A stretch of 64,000 nt of DNA from JAYPAN01 sp049597955 (GCA_049597955.1 JBMYND010000012.1:1-64000), one strand, 5' to 3'. Positions 37,509 to 47,221 are shown, counted from the first letter of the stretch. Numbers and translations: made by a program. The notes: generated from the letters alone by a model not told the origin.

Positions 37509-38059
37509 CGCGGCGCGCGCTTGGCCAAAATCCGTTGCAATGTACGCCGATGCATATTGAGCCGCCGTGCCGTTTCCGACACATTGCGGTCGCACAGTTC
37601 AAACACACGCTGGATATGCTCCCAGCGCACCCGGTCAGCCGACATCGGATTTTCCGGCGGCTCGGCGCGATTGCCGGTTTCCGCCATCAATGCTGCAAAA
37701 ACCTCATTGGCATCAGCCGGTTTGGCCAGATAATCCACCGCGCCGCGCTTCACCGCCTCAACAGCAGTGGCGATATTGCCATAGCCGGTTAGCATAATAA
37801 TGCGCGCATCAGGATTGTCGGCTTGCAGCTTTTCAACCACATCAAGCCCATTGCCATCATCAAGCCGCATATCAACTACCGCAAAACCGGGGCTGACTTT
37901 GCGGCCCAATGCAATGCCTTCGGCCACGGAAGAAGCGCAATGCACCTCAAAGCCGCGACTTTCCATCGCCCGCGCCAAACGGTTCAGCCAAGGTTGGTCG
38001 TCATCAACCAGCAAAAGCGTGTTATTTTCGGCCAAATCGGGTTTTTGCACAGCGTTCAT
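37505..38059 (-). CDS. regA: RegA/ActR/PrrA redox response regulator
   Basis: A 184-residue two-domain regulator. The receiver domain has the acidic pair DD(19-20), the phospho-acceptor D63 (VVDMRLDDG) and the lysine in YLAKPAD. The C-terminal Fis-type helix-turn-helix (NVSETARRLNMHRRTLQRIL) is nearly invariant among RegA proteins. D63 is the same residue number as in Rhodobacter RegA. It lies 45 bp after regB in the same direction, so the pair forms an operon. RegA controls respiration, carbon and nitrogen fixation and other energy-linked genes in alphaproteobacteria. Confidence 0.93.
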   Translation of the reverse strand: MNAVQKPDLAENNTLLLVDDDQPWLNRLARAMESRGFEVHCASSVAEGIALGRKVSPGFAVVDMRLDDGNGLDVVEKLQADNPDARIIMLTGYGNIATAVEAVKRGAVDYLAKPADANEVFAALMAETGNRAEPPENPMSADRVRWEHIQRVFELCDRNVSETARRLNMHRRTLQRILAKRAPR

Positions 38060-38104
38060 CGAACAACTCCATTGCTCACCCGCAAAATGTAGGATTTTTG
38101 CGCC

Positions 38105-39475
38105 TCAGTTCAAGCCTTTCGGCTCTTCCAGCATTTTACGCGGCCATCTGATTTGCACACAGGCACCGCCGGGAAACGCGCCTTCCACATCTTCCTGCCC
38201 TTTCATATTGCGCGCGCTAATGCTGCCGCCCGACCGGCGCAACAGCGTGCTGGCAATAAAAAAGCCAAGGCCGAGACCAAAACTGCCCTCATCATTCTTT
38301 TCAACACCTCCCGGCACACGCAGCCGCGAGCTGTTATAAGGCTCTCCCAAGCGGGCCAGAATATCGGAATCAAAGCCGGGCCCGTCATCTATCACTTCTA
38401 TTATCACTTGCTGGGCCGAATAGCGGGCGCGCACAAACACCCGCGCTTCGGCAAAAGAAACGGCATTTTCAATAATATTGCCAAGGCCGTAAATCAGTTC
38501 CGGTTGACGCGCCACAATTGGCTCAGCGGTCGCCAGCAAGCCATCGGCCCAGCAGGAAATATCAAGCCGTTTTTCATGCGGGCCAATTTCCAGCACGGCC
38601 TCATCCAGCAAAGCGCGCAGCGGCATATGCGACAAAACCGGGTCATCAGCATTTTGCGCCGTCAGCGAGGCCAGAATATCGCGGCAGCGATTGGCCTGTT
38701 CATGCATCAGCGCAATATCCTCTTGCAGCTCATCGGGCAGGCCGGTCTGATTTTGCAATTCACCGCTAATCAGCGTGATGGTGGAAAGCGGTGTGCCAAG
38801 TTGATGGGCGGCAGCCGCCGCCAGCCCGTCCAATTCCGACAATCTTTGCTCGCGCGCCAGCACATCTTGGGTTTTCGCCAATGCCGCTGACAGACGACGC
38901 CCTTCATGGCTGACCCGCCAGACATAGGCGGGAATAAAGGCCAGCGCCAGCAAAAGCGCCGTCCAAATGCCGAGCCGATATTGCAAAGGAATATCCGGCG
39001 GCAGGCCACGCCATGGCAGCGGCTCATGAAAAACCAGCAAAATCGTTGATAACAGGCTGGCAAAGACCACCAGCAAAAATGTTGTCCGCGCTTCCAACAG
39101 GCTGGCGCAAATTGTCACCGGCGCCAGCATCAGCAAGGCAAATGGATTAAGCAACCCGCCGGTCAGATATAAAAGCAGCGCCAATTGCGCCAAATCATAG
39201 GCCAGATAGACCGCCGTTTGCTGGCGCGACAAAGCATGTGTCACCGGATAGTTGAAATCCAGATAGACATTCAGCGCCACGGACAAGCCAATAACCACCA
39301 ATAATTCGGGCAATGGCAGGTCGAAACCCAAAACAATATGGGTGAACACCACCGCAACCGTCTGGCCCAGCACGGCCAGCCAGCGCAAAAAGATTTGCAC
39401 CCGCAAGCGCAGCCCGCCCTGAAACTGCAAAGTCGGGTCAATTTGGCGCGGCCGCTGAAAGCGGGTCTGGCTCAT
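38105..39475 (-). CDS. regB: RegB/ActS/PrrB redox-sensing histidine kinase
   Basis: A 456-residue membrane kinase with six N-terminal helices. The quinone-binding heptad GGLLNPF is at 106-112, the phosphorylated H224 in AAAHQLGTPLST, and the redox-active cysteine C264 in NRCRDIL. These correspond to H225 and C265 of Rhodobacter RegB. The ATPase domain shows GLGNIIENAVSFA, DDGPGF and GLGLGFFIA. AGGGGGT precedes the ATG at 39475. The gene diverges from senC across a 177-bp space holding a 16-bp triple repeat. Confidence 0.93.
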   Translation of the reverse strand: MSQTRFQRPRQIDPTLQFQGGLRLRVQIFLRWLAVLGQTVAVVFTHIVLGFDLPLPELLVVIGLSVALNVYLDFNYPVTHALSRQQTAVYLAYDLAQLALLLYLTGGLLNPFALLMLAPVTICASLLEARTTFLLVVFASLLSTILLVFHEPLPWRGLPPDIPLQYRLGIWTALLLALAFIPAYVWRVSHEGRRLSAALAKTQDVLAREQRLSELDGLAAAAAHQLGTPLSTITLISGELQNQTGLPDELQEDIALMHEQANRCRDILASLTAQNADDPVLSHMPLRALLDEAVLEIGPHEKRLDISCWADGLLATAEPIVARQPELIYGLGNIIENAVSFAEARVFVRARYSAQQVIIEVIDDGPGFDSDILARLGEPYNSSRLRVPGGVEKNDEGSFGLGLGFFIASTLLRRSGGSISARNMKGQEDVEGAFPGGACVQIRWPRKMLEEPKGLN

Positions 39476-39492
39476 GCGGTTACCCCCTGCCC

Positions 39493-39540
39493 TGTAATCG
39501 GCCCGCCTTGTAATCGGCGCGCCCTATAATCGGCCCGCCT
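39493..39540. repeat. Three tandem 16-bp repeats upstream of regB
   Basis: TGTAATCGGCCCGCCT (39493-39508), TGTAATCGGCGCGCCC (39509-39524) and TATAATCGGCCCGCCT (39525-39540) stand head to tail with one to three changes. They begin 18 bases before the regB start codon, just outside its ribosome-binding site, in the regB-senC divergent space. Confidence 0.85.
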
Positions 39541-39652
39541 GCGACATGAGGCGGCTTGCGGCCCGCATGCAGCGTCATTATATGGGTAAGAAGTTGTCAT
39601 TAAGACGATATATCGTTCGACAGGGTCATCGGCAAGCGACAGGGAGTGCTTA

Positions 39653-40270
39653 ATGGGTAAATCGCAAAAAACAGCCTTTGCACTGGCCGCCGCCGGTTTG
39701 CTGGTCATTCTGGCTTTGCTGGTCGCCGATATTATGCGCCGTGAAGCCACAAACCCCGCCGCCGCCCCGACGCGGCCGGATATTGGCGGCGCTTTCAAGC
39801 TGGTCGATATGAACGGACAAAACGTCACGCAAGCGCAATATGCCGGCAAAAATCTGCTGATTTATTTCGGCTTTACCTATTGCCCCGATGTCTGCCCGAT
39901 GGCGCTTTTGCACATGGGCGGCGCGCTGGATATTCTGGCCGAAAGCGCGCCGCAAAAAGCCGCGCAAATACAACCGCTTTTCATCACGGTTGACCCGCAG
40001 CGCGACACGCCCGAGGCGCTGGCCGATTATATGCAGAATTTTCATCCGCGCCTTATTGGTCTGACCGGTTCGGCGGCGCAAATCCGCGACGTGCTGGCCG
40101 TTTACCGCGTCTATGCCAGCAAAGTTACAGATGACGGCGCCAGCGATTATTTGATGGATCACAGTTCGATTATTTATTTAATGGATGGCGAAAATCGCTA
40201 TCTGGCGCATTTCGACCATAATCTGCCGCCGCAAGAACTGGCCGCAAAGGTGCAAAGCAAATTGCCCTGA
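39653..40270 (+). CDS. senC: SenC/Sco1 copper chaperone for cytochrome oxidase
   Basis: A 205-residue protein with one N-terminal membrane helix and a thioredoxin-like domain in the periplasm. The copper ligands are C77 and C81 (TYCPDVCPM) and H170 (LMDHSSI). Sco proteins deliver copper to the CuA or CuB site of cytochrome oxidase. Adjacency to regB and regA is the classic regB-senC-regA arrangement and links oxidase assembly with redox sensing. AGGGAGTG precedes the ATG. Confidence 0.92.
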   Translation: MGKSQKTAFALAAAGLLVILALLVADIMRREATNPAAAPTRPDIGGAFKLVDMNGQNVTQAQYAGKNLLIYFGFTYCPDVCPMALLHMGGALDILAESAPQKAAQIQPLFITVDPQRDTPEALADYMQNFHPRLIGLTGSAAQIRDVLAVYRVYASKVTDDGASDYLMDHSSIIYLMDGENRYLAHFDHNLPPQELAAKVQSKLP

Positions 40271-40287
40271 CCCCGCCAAAGCAGCGT

Positions 40288-42147
40288 TTACCCGCCAAAC
40301 AGCCATTTCAAAAAATCGCTTTCCTGTGACCCCATGCCGGGCAAATCAGCGCGGGCGCGGTCTTTTTGCCGGGTCATGAAATCATGCCAGATTTGCGCCG
40401 GCAAGCCGCCTCCGGTCACGCGCTGCATGGCGCGCCCGTCATCATTGCCGACCCAAACACCAACCACCAGCGCGCCCGTATAACCGACAAACCAAGCATC
40501 GCGCCAATTTTGCGACGTGCCGGTTTTGCCGCCAATCTGCAAGCCATTTATGGCCGCGCGCCGCCCGGTGCCATTCACTGTCGCCGCATGCAACATGGCA
40601 TTCATCGCCGCCACATCATCTTTTGCGACCACCCGCAAGGGCTTGGCCAATTGGCGCTCATAAAGCACATCACCCGTGGCCGTTACCACATTGGAAATCA
40701 CATAGGGGATGGTCTGAAAGCCGCCATTGGCGAAATGCGCATAGGCGCTGGTCAATTCCAGCAAATTCACCTCGAAACTGCCCAAGGCCAATGACGGGTG
40801 CGGTTTGAGCGGTGAGGAAATGCCGAGGCGTTCGGCAATCGCAATCACCTTGTCGCGCCCGGTCGCTTCGCTGATTTGCGTCGCCACCGTATTTAACGAA
40901 TAAATCAGGGCCTGTTGTGCCGTCACATTGCCGCGATATTCATCATTATAATTTTTCGGCGTCCAATCACCGACTGAAAACGGTGCATCAATGAAACGGT
41001 CATCCGGTTTCAACCCGTTTTCCAGCGCCGCCAAATATACCAGTGGCTTGAAAGCGGAGCCGGGCTGTCTTTGGGCCGACACGGCGCGGTTAAACTGGCT
41101 GCGCGCATAGGCACGCCCGCCCACCATAGCGCGCACTGCCCCGTCCGGCGTCATCACCACCATGGCCGCCTGGGTCGCCCCCAAACGCCGCCCTTGCGTC
41201 TCAAGCTGCCTTTGGATGATTTGCTCCGCCGCCAGTTGCATGGTCGGGTCAATCGTTGTCATCACATCCAAATCCGCGCCCGGACGGCCGACAAAATCGG
41301 GCAATTGCTCCATTGCCCAATCAAGCGCGTAATGCGCCGCATTATTGCTGCGCGGCTGGATAACAACCGAAGCCAGCAGATTTTCCGTATCCGGCTGATT
41401 GTCCAGATAACCGGCCTCGCGCATGGCCTGCAGCACCAAAGTGGCACGCGCGCGCGCGGCTTGCGGGTCGCGGGTCGGCGCGTAACGCGACGGCGCTTTC
41501 AACAGACCGGCCAATATCGCTGCCTCGCCCAGCGTCAAAGATTGCGCCGGTCGGTTGAAATAAATATCCGCCGCCGCCTGCACCCCATAAGCTCCGGCCC
41601 CGAAATAGACACGGTTCAGATAAAGCGCGATAATTTCCTGCTTGGTCAGCTTGGCCTCAAGCCAAAAGGCCAATAATAATTCCTGCACTTTGCGTTTGAA
41701 AGTGCGCTCCGGCGTCAGAAACACATTTTTGGCAAGCTGCTGGGTCAGGGTCGAGCCGCCCTGCTCAAGCCGACCGGCGCGCAAATTGACCAGCATGGCG
41801 CGCGCCAGCCCACGCGGGTCAAGGCCGAAATGGTCGAAAAATCGCCGGTCTTCAATCGCCACCACCGCCTGCACCAAATGTGGCGGCAAATCGGCAAAAA
41901 GCAGACCGTCGCGCGATTGGCCGGCATTGCCGCGCCGGTCAAGCAGCGTATCCTGCGCCGAGTAAATATGGATTTCCGGGCTGCGCTCAACCCGCCAAAG
42001 GTCATCCGTATCGGGCAGGTCGAGCGCATAAACAAAAGCCAGCCCGCCAAGCCCTAAGCCGAGCCAGACCAGCGCCACCATGCCCCAATAAAACAGCCCG
42101 CCCCAAACCGAGCGTTGTTTTACCGCGCTGTCATCCGAGCCTACCAA
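40288..42147 (-). CDS. Class A penicillin-binding protein (PBP1A family)
   Basis: A 619-residue bifunctional peptidoglycan synthase. After one membrane helix comes the GT51 glycosyltransferase domain (IEDRRFFDHFGLDP, GGSTLTQQLAKN, LNRVYFGAGAYGVQAA) and then the transpeptidase with SxxK (GSAFKPL), SxN (YSLNT) and KTG (GGKTGTSQNW). It is short for the family and lacks added domains at the C-terminus. The start is a TTG preceded by GGAAAAG at good distance; this is not certain. It lies 49 bp after gyrB on the same strand. Confidence 0.9.
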   Translation of the reverse strand: MVGSDDSAVKQRSVWGGLFYWGMVALVWLGLGLGGLAFVYALDLPDTDDLWRVERSPEIHIYSAQDTLLDRRGNAGQSRDGLLFADLPPHLVQAVVAIEDRRFFDHFGLDPRGLARAMLVNLRAGRLEQGGSTLTQQLAKNVFLTPERTFKRKVQELLLAFWLEAKLTKQEIIALYLNRVYFGAGAYGVQAAADIYFNRPAQSLTLGEAAILAGLLKAPSRYAPTRDPQAARARATLVLQAMREAGYLDNQPDTENLLASVVIQPRSNNAAHYALDWAMEQLPDFVGRPGADLDVMTTIDPTMQLAAEQIIQRQLETQGRRLGATQAAMVVMTPDGAVRAMVGGRAYARSQFNRAVSAQRQPGSAFKPLVYLAALENGLKPDDRFIDAPFSVGDWTPKNYNDEYRGNVTAQQALIYSLNTVATQISEATGRDKVIAIAERLGISSPLKPHPSLALGSFEVNLLELTSAYAHFANGGFQTIPYVISNVVTATGDVLYERQLAKPLRVVAKDDVAAMNAMLHAATVNGTGRRAAINGLQIGGKTGTSQNWRDAWFVGYTGALVVGVWVGNDDGRAMQRVTGGGLPAQIWHDFMTRQKDRARADLPGMGSQESDFLKWLFGG

Positions 42148-42195
42148 TTGCGTTTCACTTTTCCGTGCCGTTGCGCATCCGCCCGCGGCCTCCGG

Positions 42196-44637
42196 TCAAA
42201 TATCCAGATTGGCGACCGTCAGCGCATTTTCCTGAATAAATTGCCGGCGCGGCTCGACAATATCGCCCATTAATTGCTCAAACAAATCATTGCTGCCGGC
42301 GACATCTTGCACCCGCACCTGCAAGAGCGAGCGGGCATTGCTGTCCAGCGTGGTTTGCCAGAGTTGGTCGGGGTTCATTTCGCCCAAGCCCTTATAGCGT
42401 TGCAGGCTGACACCCTGGCGGCCATGTTGCAGCACCGCTTCGAGCAAATCGCTGGGCGCGGCAATCGGTATGGTTTTATCCTTAATGGTCAGGCTGGCCG
42501 GGTCGAGATAAACCGCCTGCAAATCAGCCGCCATATCATCCAATCGCCTTGCATCGGCCGAAGCGATAAGCGGCCCGTCAATATCGACCGTTTCGCGCAC
42601 GCCGCGCAATTCGCGGGTAAAGCGCAAGCCACCATCACCGGACGGCGCGCCCTCCCAACCGCGCTCAACCTCGTCAAGCGTCCGGTTCAAACGCGCGGCA
42701 ATATAGGCAGAGCTTTGCTCGGCCATATCTTGACGCGATAAAATATCCGGTGACAAGGCACCGGCAATAGCGGTTTGTTCAATAATGAATTTTGGATAAC
42801 GCCCGGGCAGTGCATCCAGCGCGGATTGCATGAAACGCGCTTGTTCAACCAGCGCAGCCAAATCCTGCCCGCTGCGCTGTTCGCCGCTGGCCAATGTCAG
42901 ATAGGCATCGGCAAGACCGGCCTCGACCAGATAATCTTCCAGCGCGCCTTCATCTTTCAAATATGTTTCCGAGCTTTGACGGCGCACTTTGTAAAGCGGT
43001 GGCTGGGCGATATAGAGATAGCCGCCCTCAATGATTTCCGGCATTTGTCGGTAAAAGAAAGTCAGCAAAAGTGTGCGGATATGCGCGCCGTCCACATCAG
43101 CATCGGTCATGATAACGATTTTGTGATAGCGCAGTTTTTCAATGTTGAAATCTTCGCGCCCAATGCCGGTGCCCAAAGCGGTTATCAGCGTGCCGATTTC
43201 ATTGGAAGACAGCATTTTGTCAAATCGGGCGCGCTCGACATTGAGGATTTTACCGCGCAAGGGCAGCACTGCCTGATTGGCGCGATTGCGCGCCTGTTTG
43301 GCCGAGCCGCCGGCGCTGTTGCCCTCCACAATGAATAATTCGGACAGCGCCGGGTCGCGCTCCTGGCAATCGGCCAGCTTGCCCGGCAGGCTGGACACAT
43401 CCAGCGCGCCCTTGCGCCGGGTCAATTCGCGCGCCTTGCGCGCCGCCTCGCGCGCGGCAGCCGCCTCGACCACCTTATTGACCACCGCCTTGGCCTCATT
43501 CGGGTGTTCCTCAAACCAGCTTGCCAGCACTTCATTGACCACGCTTTCGACAACCGGACGCACTTCCGAGGAGACCAGCTTATCCTTGGTTTGCGAGGAG
43601 AATTTCGGGTCAGGCACTTTCACCGATAAAACCGCGGTCAAGCCTTCGCGGCAATCATCGCCGGTCAGCGCGACTTTTTCCTTTTTGGCAAGGCCGGAAT
43701 TATTGGCATAATTATTCACCGTGCGGGTCAGCGCACCACGAAAACCGGCCAAATGCGTGCCGCCATCGCGCTGCGGGATATTATTGGTGAAGCACAAAAC
43801 CGTTTCATGATAGCTGTCATTCCACCACAGGGCCAATTCCACACCAATGCCGTCTTGCTCTGATTTGAGGGTAATTGGCGCATCAATCAGCGTTGTTTTA
43901 TGACGGTCGAGATATTGCGCAAAAGCGGCCAGCCCGCCTTCAAAAGCCAAATCGACAGTGCGCGGCTCTGTGCCGCGATGGTCTTCCAGCCTTATGGCGA
44001 CGCCGGAATTCAGAAAAGCCAATTCGCGCAAGCGGTGTTCCAATGTATCAAAGCTGAACTCGGTCATGGAGAAAGTGGCCGCAGAAGGGTGAAAAGTCAC
44101 TTGCGTGCCGGTTGTGTCGGCAGTGCCGGTTTCCTGCAAATCTTTTTCCGCCTCGCCATTGGCAAAGCGCATGCTGTGCAGCTTGCCATCGCGGCGAATG
44201 GTCAGCTCCAGCCAATCCGACAGTGCATTGACCACGGAAATGCCCACCCCATGCAGGCCGCCCGACACTTTATAGCTGTTCTGGTCAAATTTACCGCCGG
44301 CATGCAATTGCGTCATAATTACTTGCGCGGCGGAAATGCCTTCTTCGGGGTGAATTTCGGTCGGAATCCCGCGGCCATTATCGCTGACCGTCACCGAGCC
44401 ATCGGCATTCAGCTTGACCGTCACCGTATCGCAATAACCGGCCAGCGCCTCATCAATGGCATTATCTACCACCTCATAAACCATATGGTGCAGGCCGGTG
44501 CCGTCATCCGTATCGCCAATATACATACCGGGGCGTTTGCGCACCGCCTCAAGACCTTTCAGCACTTTGATAGACGAAGCGCCATATTCATTATCGGCGC
44601 CGTTTTCTGCCGGATTTTGATTTTCTGTATCGGTCAT
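42196..44637 (-). CDS. gyrB: DNA gyrase subunit B
   Basis: An 813-residue type IIA topoisomerase subunit. The GHKL ATPase domain (EVVDNAIDEALAG, SDNGRGIP, GGLHGVGISVVNAL) is followed by the transducer and the TOPRIM domain (EGNSAGGSAKQARNR, DADVDGAHIRTLLL). The C-terminus ends in the GyrB-specific QLMGDIVEPRRQFI. With GyrA it introduces negative supercoils. It is the distal gene of dnaN-recF-gyrB. Confidence 0.97.
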   Translation of the reverse strand: MTDTENQNPAENGADNEYGASSIKVLKGLEAVRKRPGMYIGDTDDGTGLHHMVYEVVDNAIDEALAGYCDTVTVKLNADGSVTVSDNGRGIPTEIHPEEGISAAQVIMTQLHAGGKFDQNSYKVSGGLHGVGISVVNALSDWLELTIRRDGKLHSMRFANGEAEKDLQETGTADTTGTQVTFHPSAATFSMTEFSFDTLEHRLRELAFLNSGVAIRLEDHRGTEPRTVDLAFEGGLAAFAQYLDRHKTTLIDAPITLKSEQDGIGVELALWWNDSYHETVLCFTNNIPQRDGGTHLAGFRGALTRTVNNYANNSGLAKKEKVALTGDDCREGLTAVLSVKVPDPKFSSQTKDKLVSSEVRPVVESVVNEVLASWFEEHPNEAKAVVNKVVEAAAAREAARKARELTRRKGALDVSSLPGKLADCQERDPALSELFIVEGNSAGGSAKQARNRANQAVLPLRGKILNVERARFDKMLSSNEIGTLITALGTGIGREDFNIEKLRYHKIVIMTDADVDGAHIRTLLLTFFYRQMPEIIEGGYLYIAQPPLYKVRRQSSETYLKDEGALEDYLVEAGLADAYLTLASGEQRSGQDLAALVEQARFMQSALDALPGRYPKFIIEQTAIAGALSPDILSRQDMAEQSSAYIAARLNRTLDEVERGWEGAPSGDGGLRFTRELRGVRETVDIDGPLIASADARRLDDMAADLQAVYLDPASLTIKDKTIPIAAPSDLLEAVLQHGRQGVSLQRYKGLGEMNPDQLWQTTLDSNARSLLQVRVQDVAGSNDLFEQLMGDIVEPRRQFIQENALTVANLDI

Positions 44638-44668
44638 TTATCTGCCTGTCTGTTCTCTGGTTTCAAAC

Positions 44669-45862
44669 TCAATTTGTGCCGCTATCGGCTGTGACGCCAT
44701 TTGCGTCCAAATGCAAAAAGCGGCCCTCCGGCATAAAGGCGCTGAAAATATGGGCATCCGTGCCGGTTATCCAACTCTGCCCGCCCAAATCGGCCAGAAT
44801 ATCGGCCAAAGCGGCGCGGCGGCTGGCATCCAAATGGGCCGCCACCTCATCAAGCAAAAGCACCGGCACATCGCCAATACGGGCGGCAACACTGCGCGCC
44901 TGCGCCAGAATAAGCCCGACCAGCAGCGCCTTTTGCTCGCCGGTCGAACATTGCGCGGCGGGCATCTCCTTGGCGGCGTGCCAGACTTGCAAATCGCTGC
45001 GATGCGGGCCTTCCAGCGTGCGCCCGGCCGAGGCATCCAGCCCGCGCGCCTCACGCAGCCGCGCCCGATAGCCATCTTCCACTTCAACCGCCGCACCGGT
45101 CTCGCGCATCATCGCCTCCAAACCGCCTTCAAGCGCAACACCGGCGCGCGGAAAGGCATTTTCCGGCATTTGCATCAAACCGGCCGCCAGCGCATCAAGC
45201 GCCACCAGACGGGCAGCGGCAATGGCGGTGCCTTCCAGCGCCATTGTTTCCTCCAGCCCGTCGAGCCAAGCATTGCCGGAAAACGGCGTTTGCGGCGTCT
45301 GCAACAGCCGGTTGCGCTCGCGCATGGCTTTTTCATAGCGGCTTAAATGACCGGCCAGCGCGCTGTCGAGCGTTTGGGCGAAGCGGTCGAGAAATTTGCG
45401 GCGGCCACTGGCGCCATCGACAAATAATCTGTCCATTGTCGGCGTCAGCCATAATTGCGGCAAAGCCCGTGCCAGCCGGTCAAGGCCGCGCACCGGTTCG
45501 CCGTCAATCCGCAAGCGGCGACCGTCACTGCCGGGTTGCCAATGTATCGCAGCCCGCATTGGCCCGGTCGCGCCATCCATATCGGCCAGCACAATCCAGC
45601 CTTCATGACTGCCGCTGTGCAGCATGTCTTCCAAGCCGCCACCGCGCAGGCCACGCCCCGAACTCAGCATGGAGACCGCTTCCAATATATTGGTTTTGCC
45701 GACGCCATTTTCGCCGCTCAAAATAAGCGCGCCCGGCCCGCAGGGTAAATCAAGTGCTTCATGCGAGCGAAACCGCGTCAACCGCAGGCGGGTAATATGC
45801 GGGGCAATGGACGATGCCGTAAGGGGCTGGTCTTGCCGCGCCTGCGCGCGCAGAGTCCCCAT
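44669..45862 (-). CDS. recF: RecF recombination mediator ATPase
   Basis: A 397-residue SMC-like ATPase. It has the Walker A motif GENGVGKTN near residue 50, the signature region STGEQKALL and the Walker B segment VLLLDEVAAHLDA. RecF with RecO and RecR loads RecA at gaps. The start codon lies one base after the dnaN stop, so translation is coupled. Confidence 0.95.
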   Translation of the reverse strand: MGTLRAQARQDQPLTASSIAPHITRLRLTRFRSHEALDLPCGPGALILSGENGVGKTNILEAVSMLSSGRGLRGGGLEDMLHSGSHEGWIVLADMDGATGPMRAAIHWQPGSDGRRLRIDGEPVRGLDRLARALPQLWLTPTMDRLFVDGASGRRKFLDRFAQTLDSALAGHLSRYEKAMRERNRLLQTPQTPFSGNAWLDGLEETMALEGTAIAAARLVALDALAAGLMQMPENAFPRAGVALEGGLEAMMRETGAAVEVEDGYRARLREARGLDASAGRTLEGPHRSDLQVWHAAKEMPAAQCSTGEQKALLVGLILAQARSVAARIGDVPVLLLDEVAAHLDASRRAALADILADLGGQSWITGTDAHIFSAFMPEGRFLHLDANGVTADSGTN

Positions 45863-45863
45863 G

Positions 45864-46982
45864 CTAAACTCGCATGGGCATCAGCACATAAAGCGCGTCA
45901 GTGTCTTTGTCGTCGCGGACAATGGTTGGCGAACCGCTATCAGCCAGCTCAAAAGTTGCCGTCTCGCCATCGAGCTGACCGGCAATATCGAGCAAATAAC
46001 GTGCATTAAACCCGATTTCCATCGCATCAGCGCCATAGCTGACGCTCAATTCATCATTGGCATTGCCGCTTTCCGGATTGGAGACCGACAGGCCGAGGCT
46101 GTCAGCTTCCAGATTGAGCTTCACGGCACGCGATTTTTCCGAGGAAATCGCCGAAACGCGGTCAACACTTTGGGCAAAGCTTTTGGCATCAACACTCAGC
46201 GTCTTGTCGTTTTGGGTGGGAATGACGCGGGTATAATCGGGGAATTTGCCGTCAATCAGCTTGGAGGTCAGCACGATATTGTCAAAGGCGAAATTGATTT
46301 TCGTGTCGGAGACTTGCAAGGAAACCTCGCCCTCAGCCTCTTCCAATAATTTCTGCACTTCGCCGACTGTTTTGCGCGGCACAATAATTGCCGGCATGGC
46401 ATCGGCCCCGACCGGCTGTCCCATTTGCACCCGCGCCAGACGGTGCCCGTCAGTAGCCACGGCACGCAGCAGGCTTTTGCCTTCATCTTCCAGCACGTGC
46501 AGATAAATACCGTTCAGATAATAGCGGGTTTCTTCAACCGAAATCGCAAAACGGGTTTTTTCAATCAGCCGGCGCAACTCATTGGCCGGCAGGGCGAAGG
46601 CCACCGGCATTTCATCGCGCGCCATCGCCGGAAAATCCTCGCGCGGCAGGGTTTGCAGGGCAAAGGACGATTTGCCGGAGACCAGCACCAGACGCGACAC
46701 GCTGTCATCGGTTGAAATTTCAACCTGCGCCCCATCGGGCAGTTTGCGCACAATGTCATAAAGCATATGCGCCGGGGCGGTAATCGCGCCGGGCTGGGCA
46801 ATATCGGCCTCGACTTTCTCGCGCATTTCAATTTCCAAATCCGTGGCGGTCAGCCCCAAAACGCCGTTTTCAGCTTCCAGCAAAACATTGGACAGAATAG
46901 GGATTGTGTTGCGTCGTTCCACGACACTTTGCACATGGTTCAGGGCTTTCAACAAGGCGCTGCGTTCAATTGTGGTTTTCAT
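45864..46982 (-). CDS. dnaN: DNA polymerase III beta sliding clamp
   Basis: A 372-residue clamp subunit of three repeated domains. The typical start MKTTIERSALLKALNHVQ and the end DALYVLMPMRV are present. GAGGG five bases before the ATG at 46982 sets the start; the open frame extends 35 residues further without support. It has a separate extended -10 promoter in the dnaA-dnaN space and is followed by recF and gyrB. Confidence 0.96.
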   Translation of the reverse strand: MKTTIERSALLKALNHVQSVVERRNTIPILSNVLLEAENGVLGLTATDLEIEMREKVEADIAQPGAITAPAHMLYDIVRKLPDGAQVEISTDDSVSRLVLVSGKSSFALQTLPREDFPAMARDEMPVAFALPANELRRLIEKTRFAISVEETRYYLNGIYLHVLEDEGKSLLRAVATDGHRLARVQMGQPVGADAMPAIIVPRKTVGEVQKLLEEAEGEVSLQVSDTKINFAFDNIVLTSKLIDGKFPDYTRVIPTQNDKTLSVDAKSFAQSVDRVSAISSEKSRAVKLNLEADSLGLSVSNPESGNANDELSVSYGADAMEIGFNARYLLDIAGQLDGETATFELADSGSPTIVRDDKDTDALYVLMPMRV

Positions 46983-47152
46983 TCGACCCTCGCTCACGTC
47001 ACATTCTGCGAACCGACCGGCCCGCTTTCTGATTGCGTCAAGGGGTTTACAATGGCCGTAAGCGGCGACAGGCTTATTGGCGCGCAAACATGGGCAATCG
47101 CCTGTTTGTTTGCCGAATCAGCGATTCGCAAAACCCCTTAAACTTGGATAAA

Positions 47153-47158
47153 ACTATA
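47153..47158 (-). promoter_or_regulatory. Extended -10 promoter for dnaN; dnaA-dnaN intergenic structures
   Basis: On the minus strand TGC-TATAGT (TATAGT at 47158-47153) is an extended -10 with no clear -35. The 239-bp space 46983-47221 also holds an inverted repeat at 47109-47132 (CGAATC-AGC-GATTCG with flanking pairs) and a GGCGATTT/AAATCGCC stem at 47178-47204 after dnaA. One weak DnaA-box-like TTATCCAAG occurs near 47144-47152. Confidence 0.4.
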
Positions 47159-47221
47159 GCAGAATTGACCGCGCAAAGGCGATTTTTTTGCCCCGCAAAT
47201 CGCCCAAAAACCGGTTTTTCC

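Noticed and set aside
39541..39652. RegA binding site between regB and senC
   Set aside because: GCGAC and GCGGC occur nearby but as direct rather than inverted halves, so they do not fit the GCGNC-n-GNCGC form.
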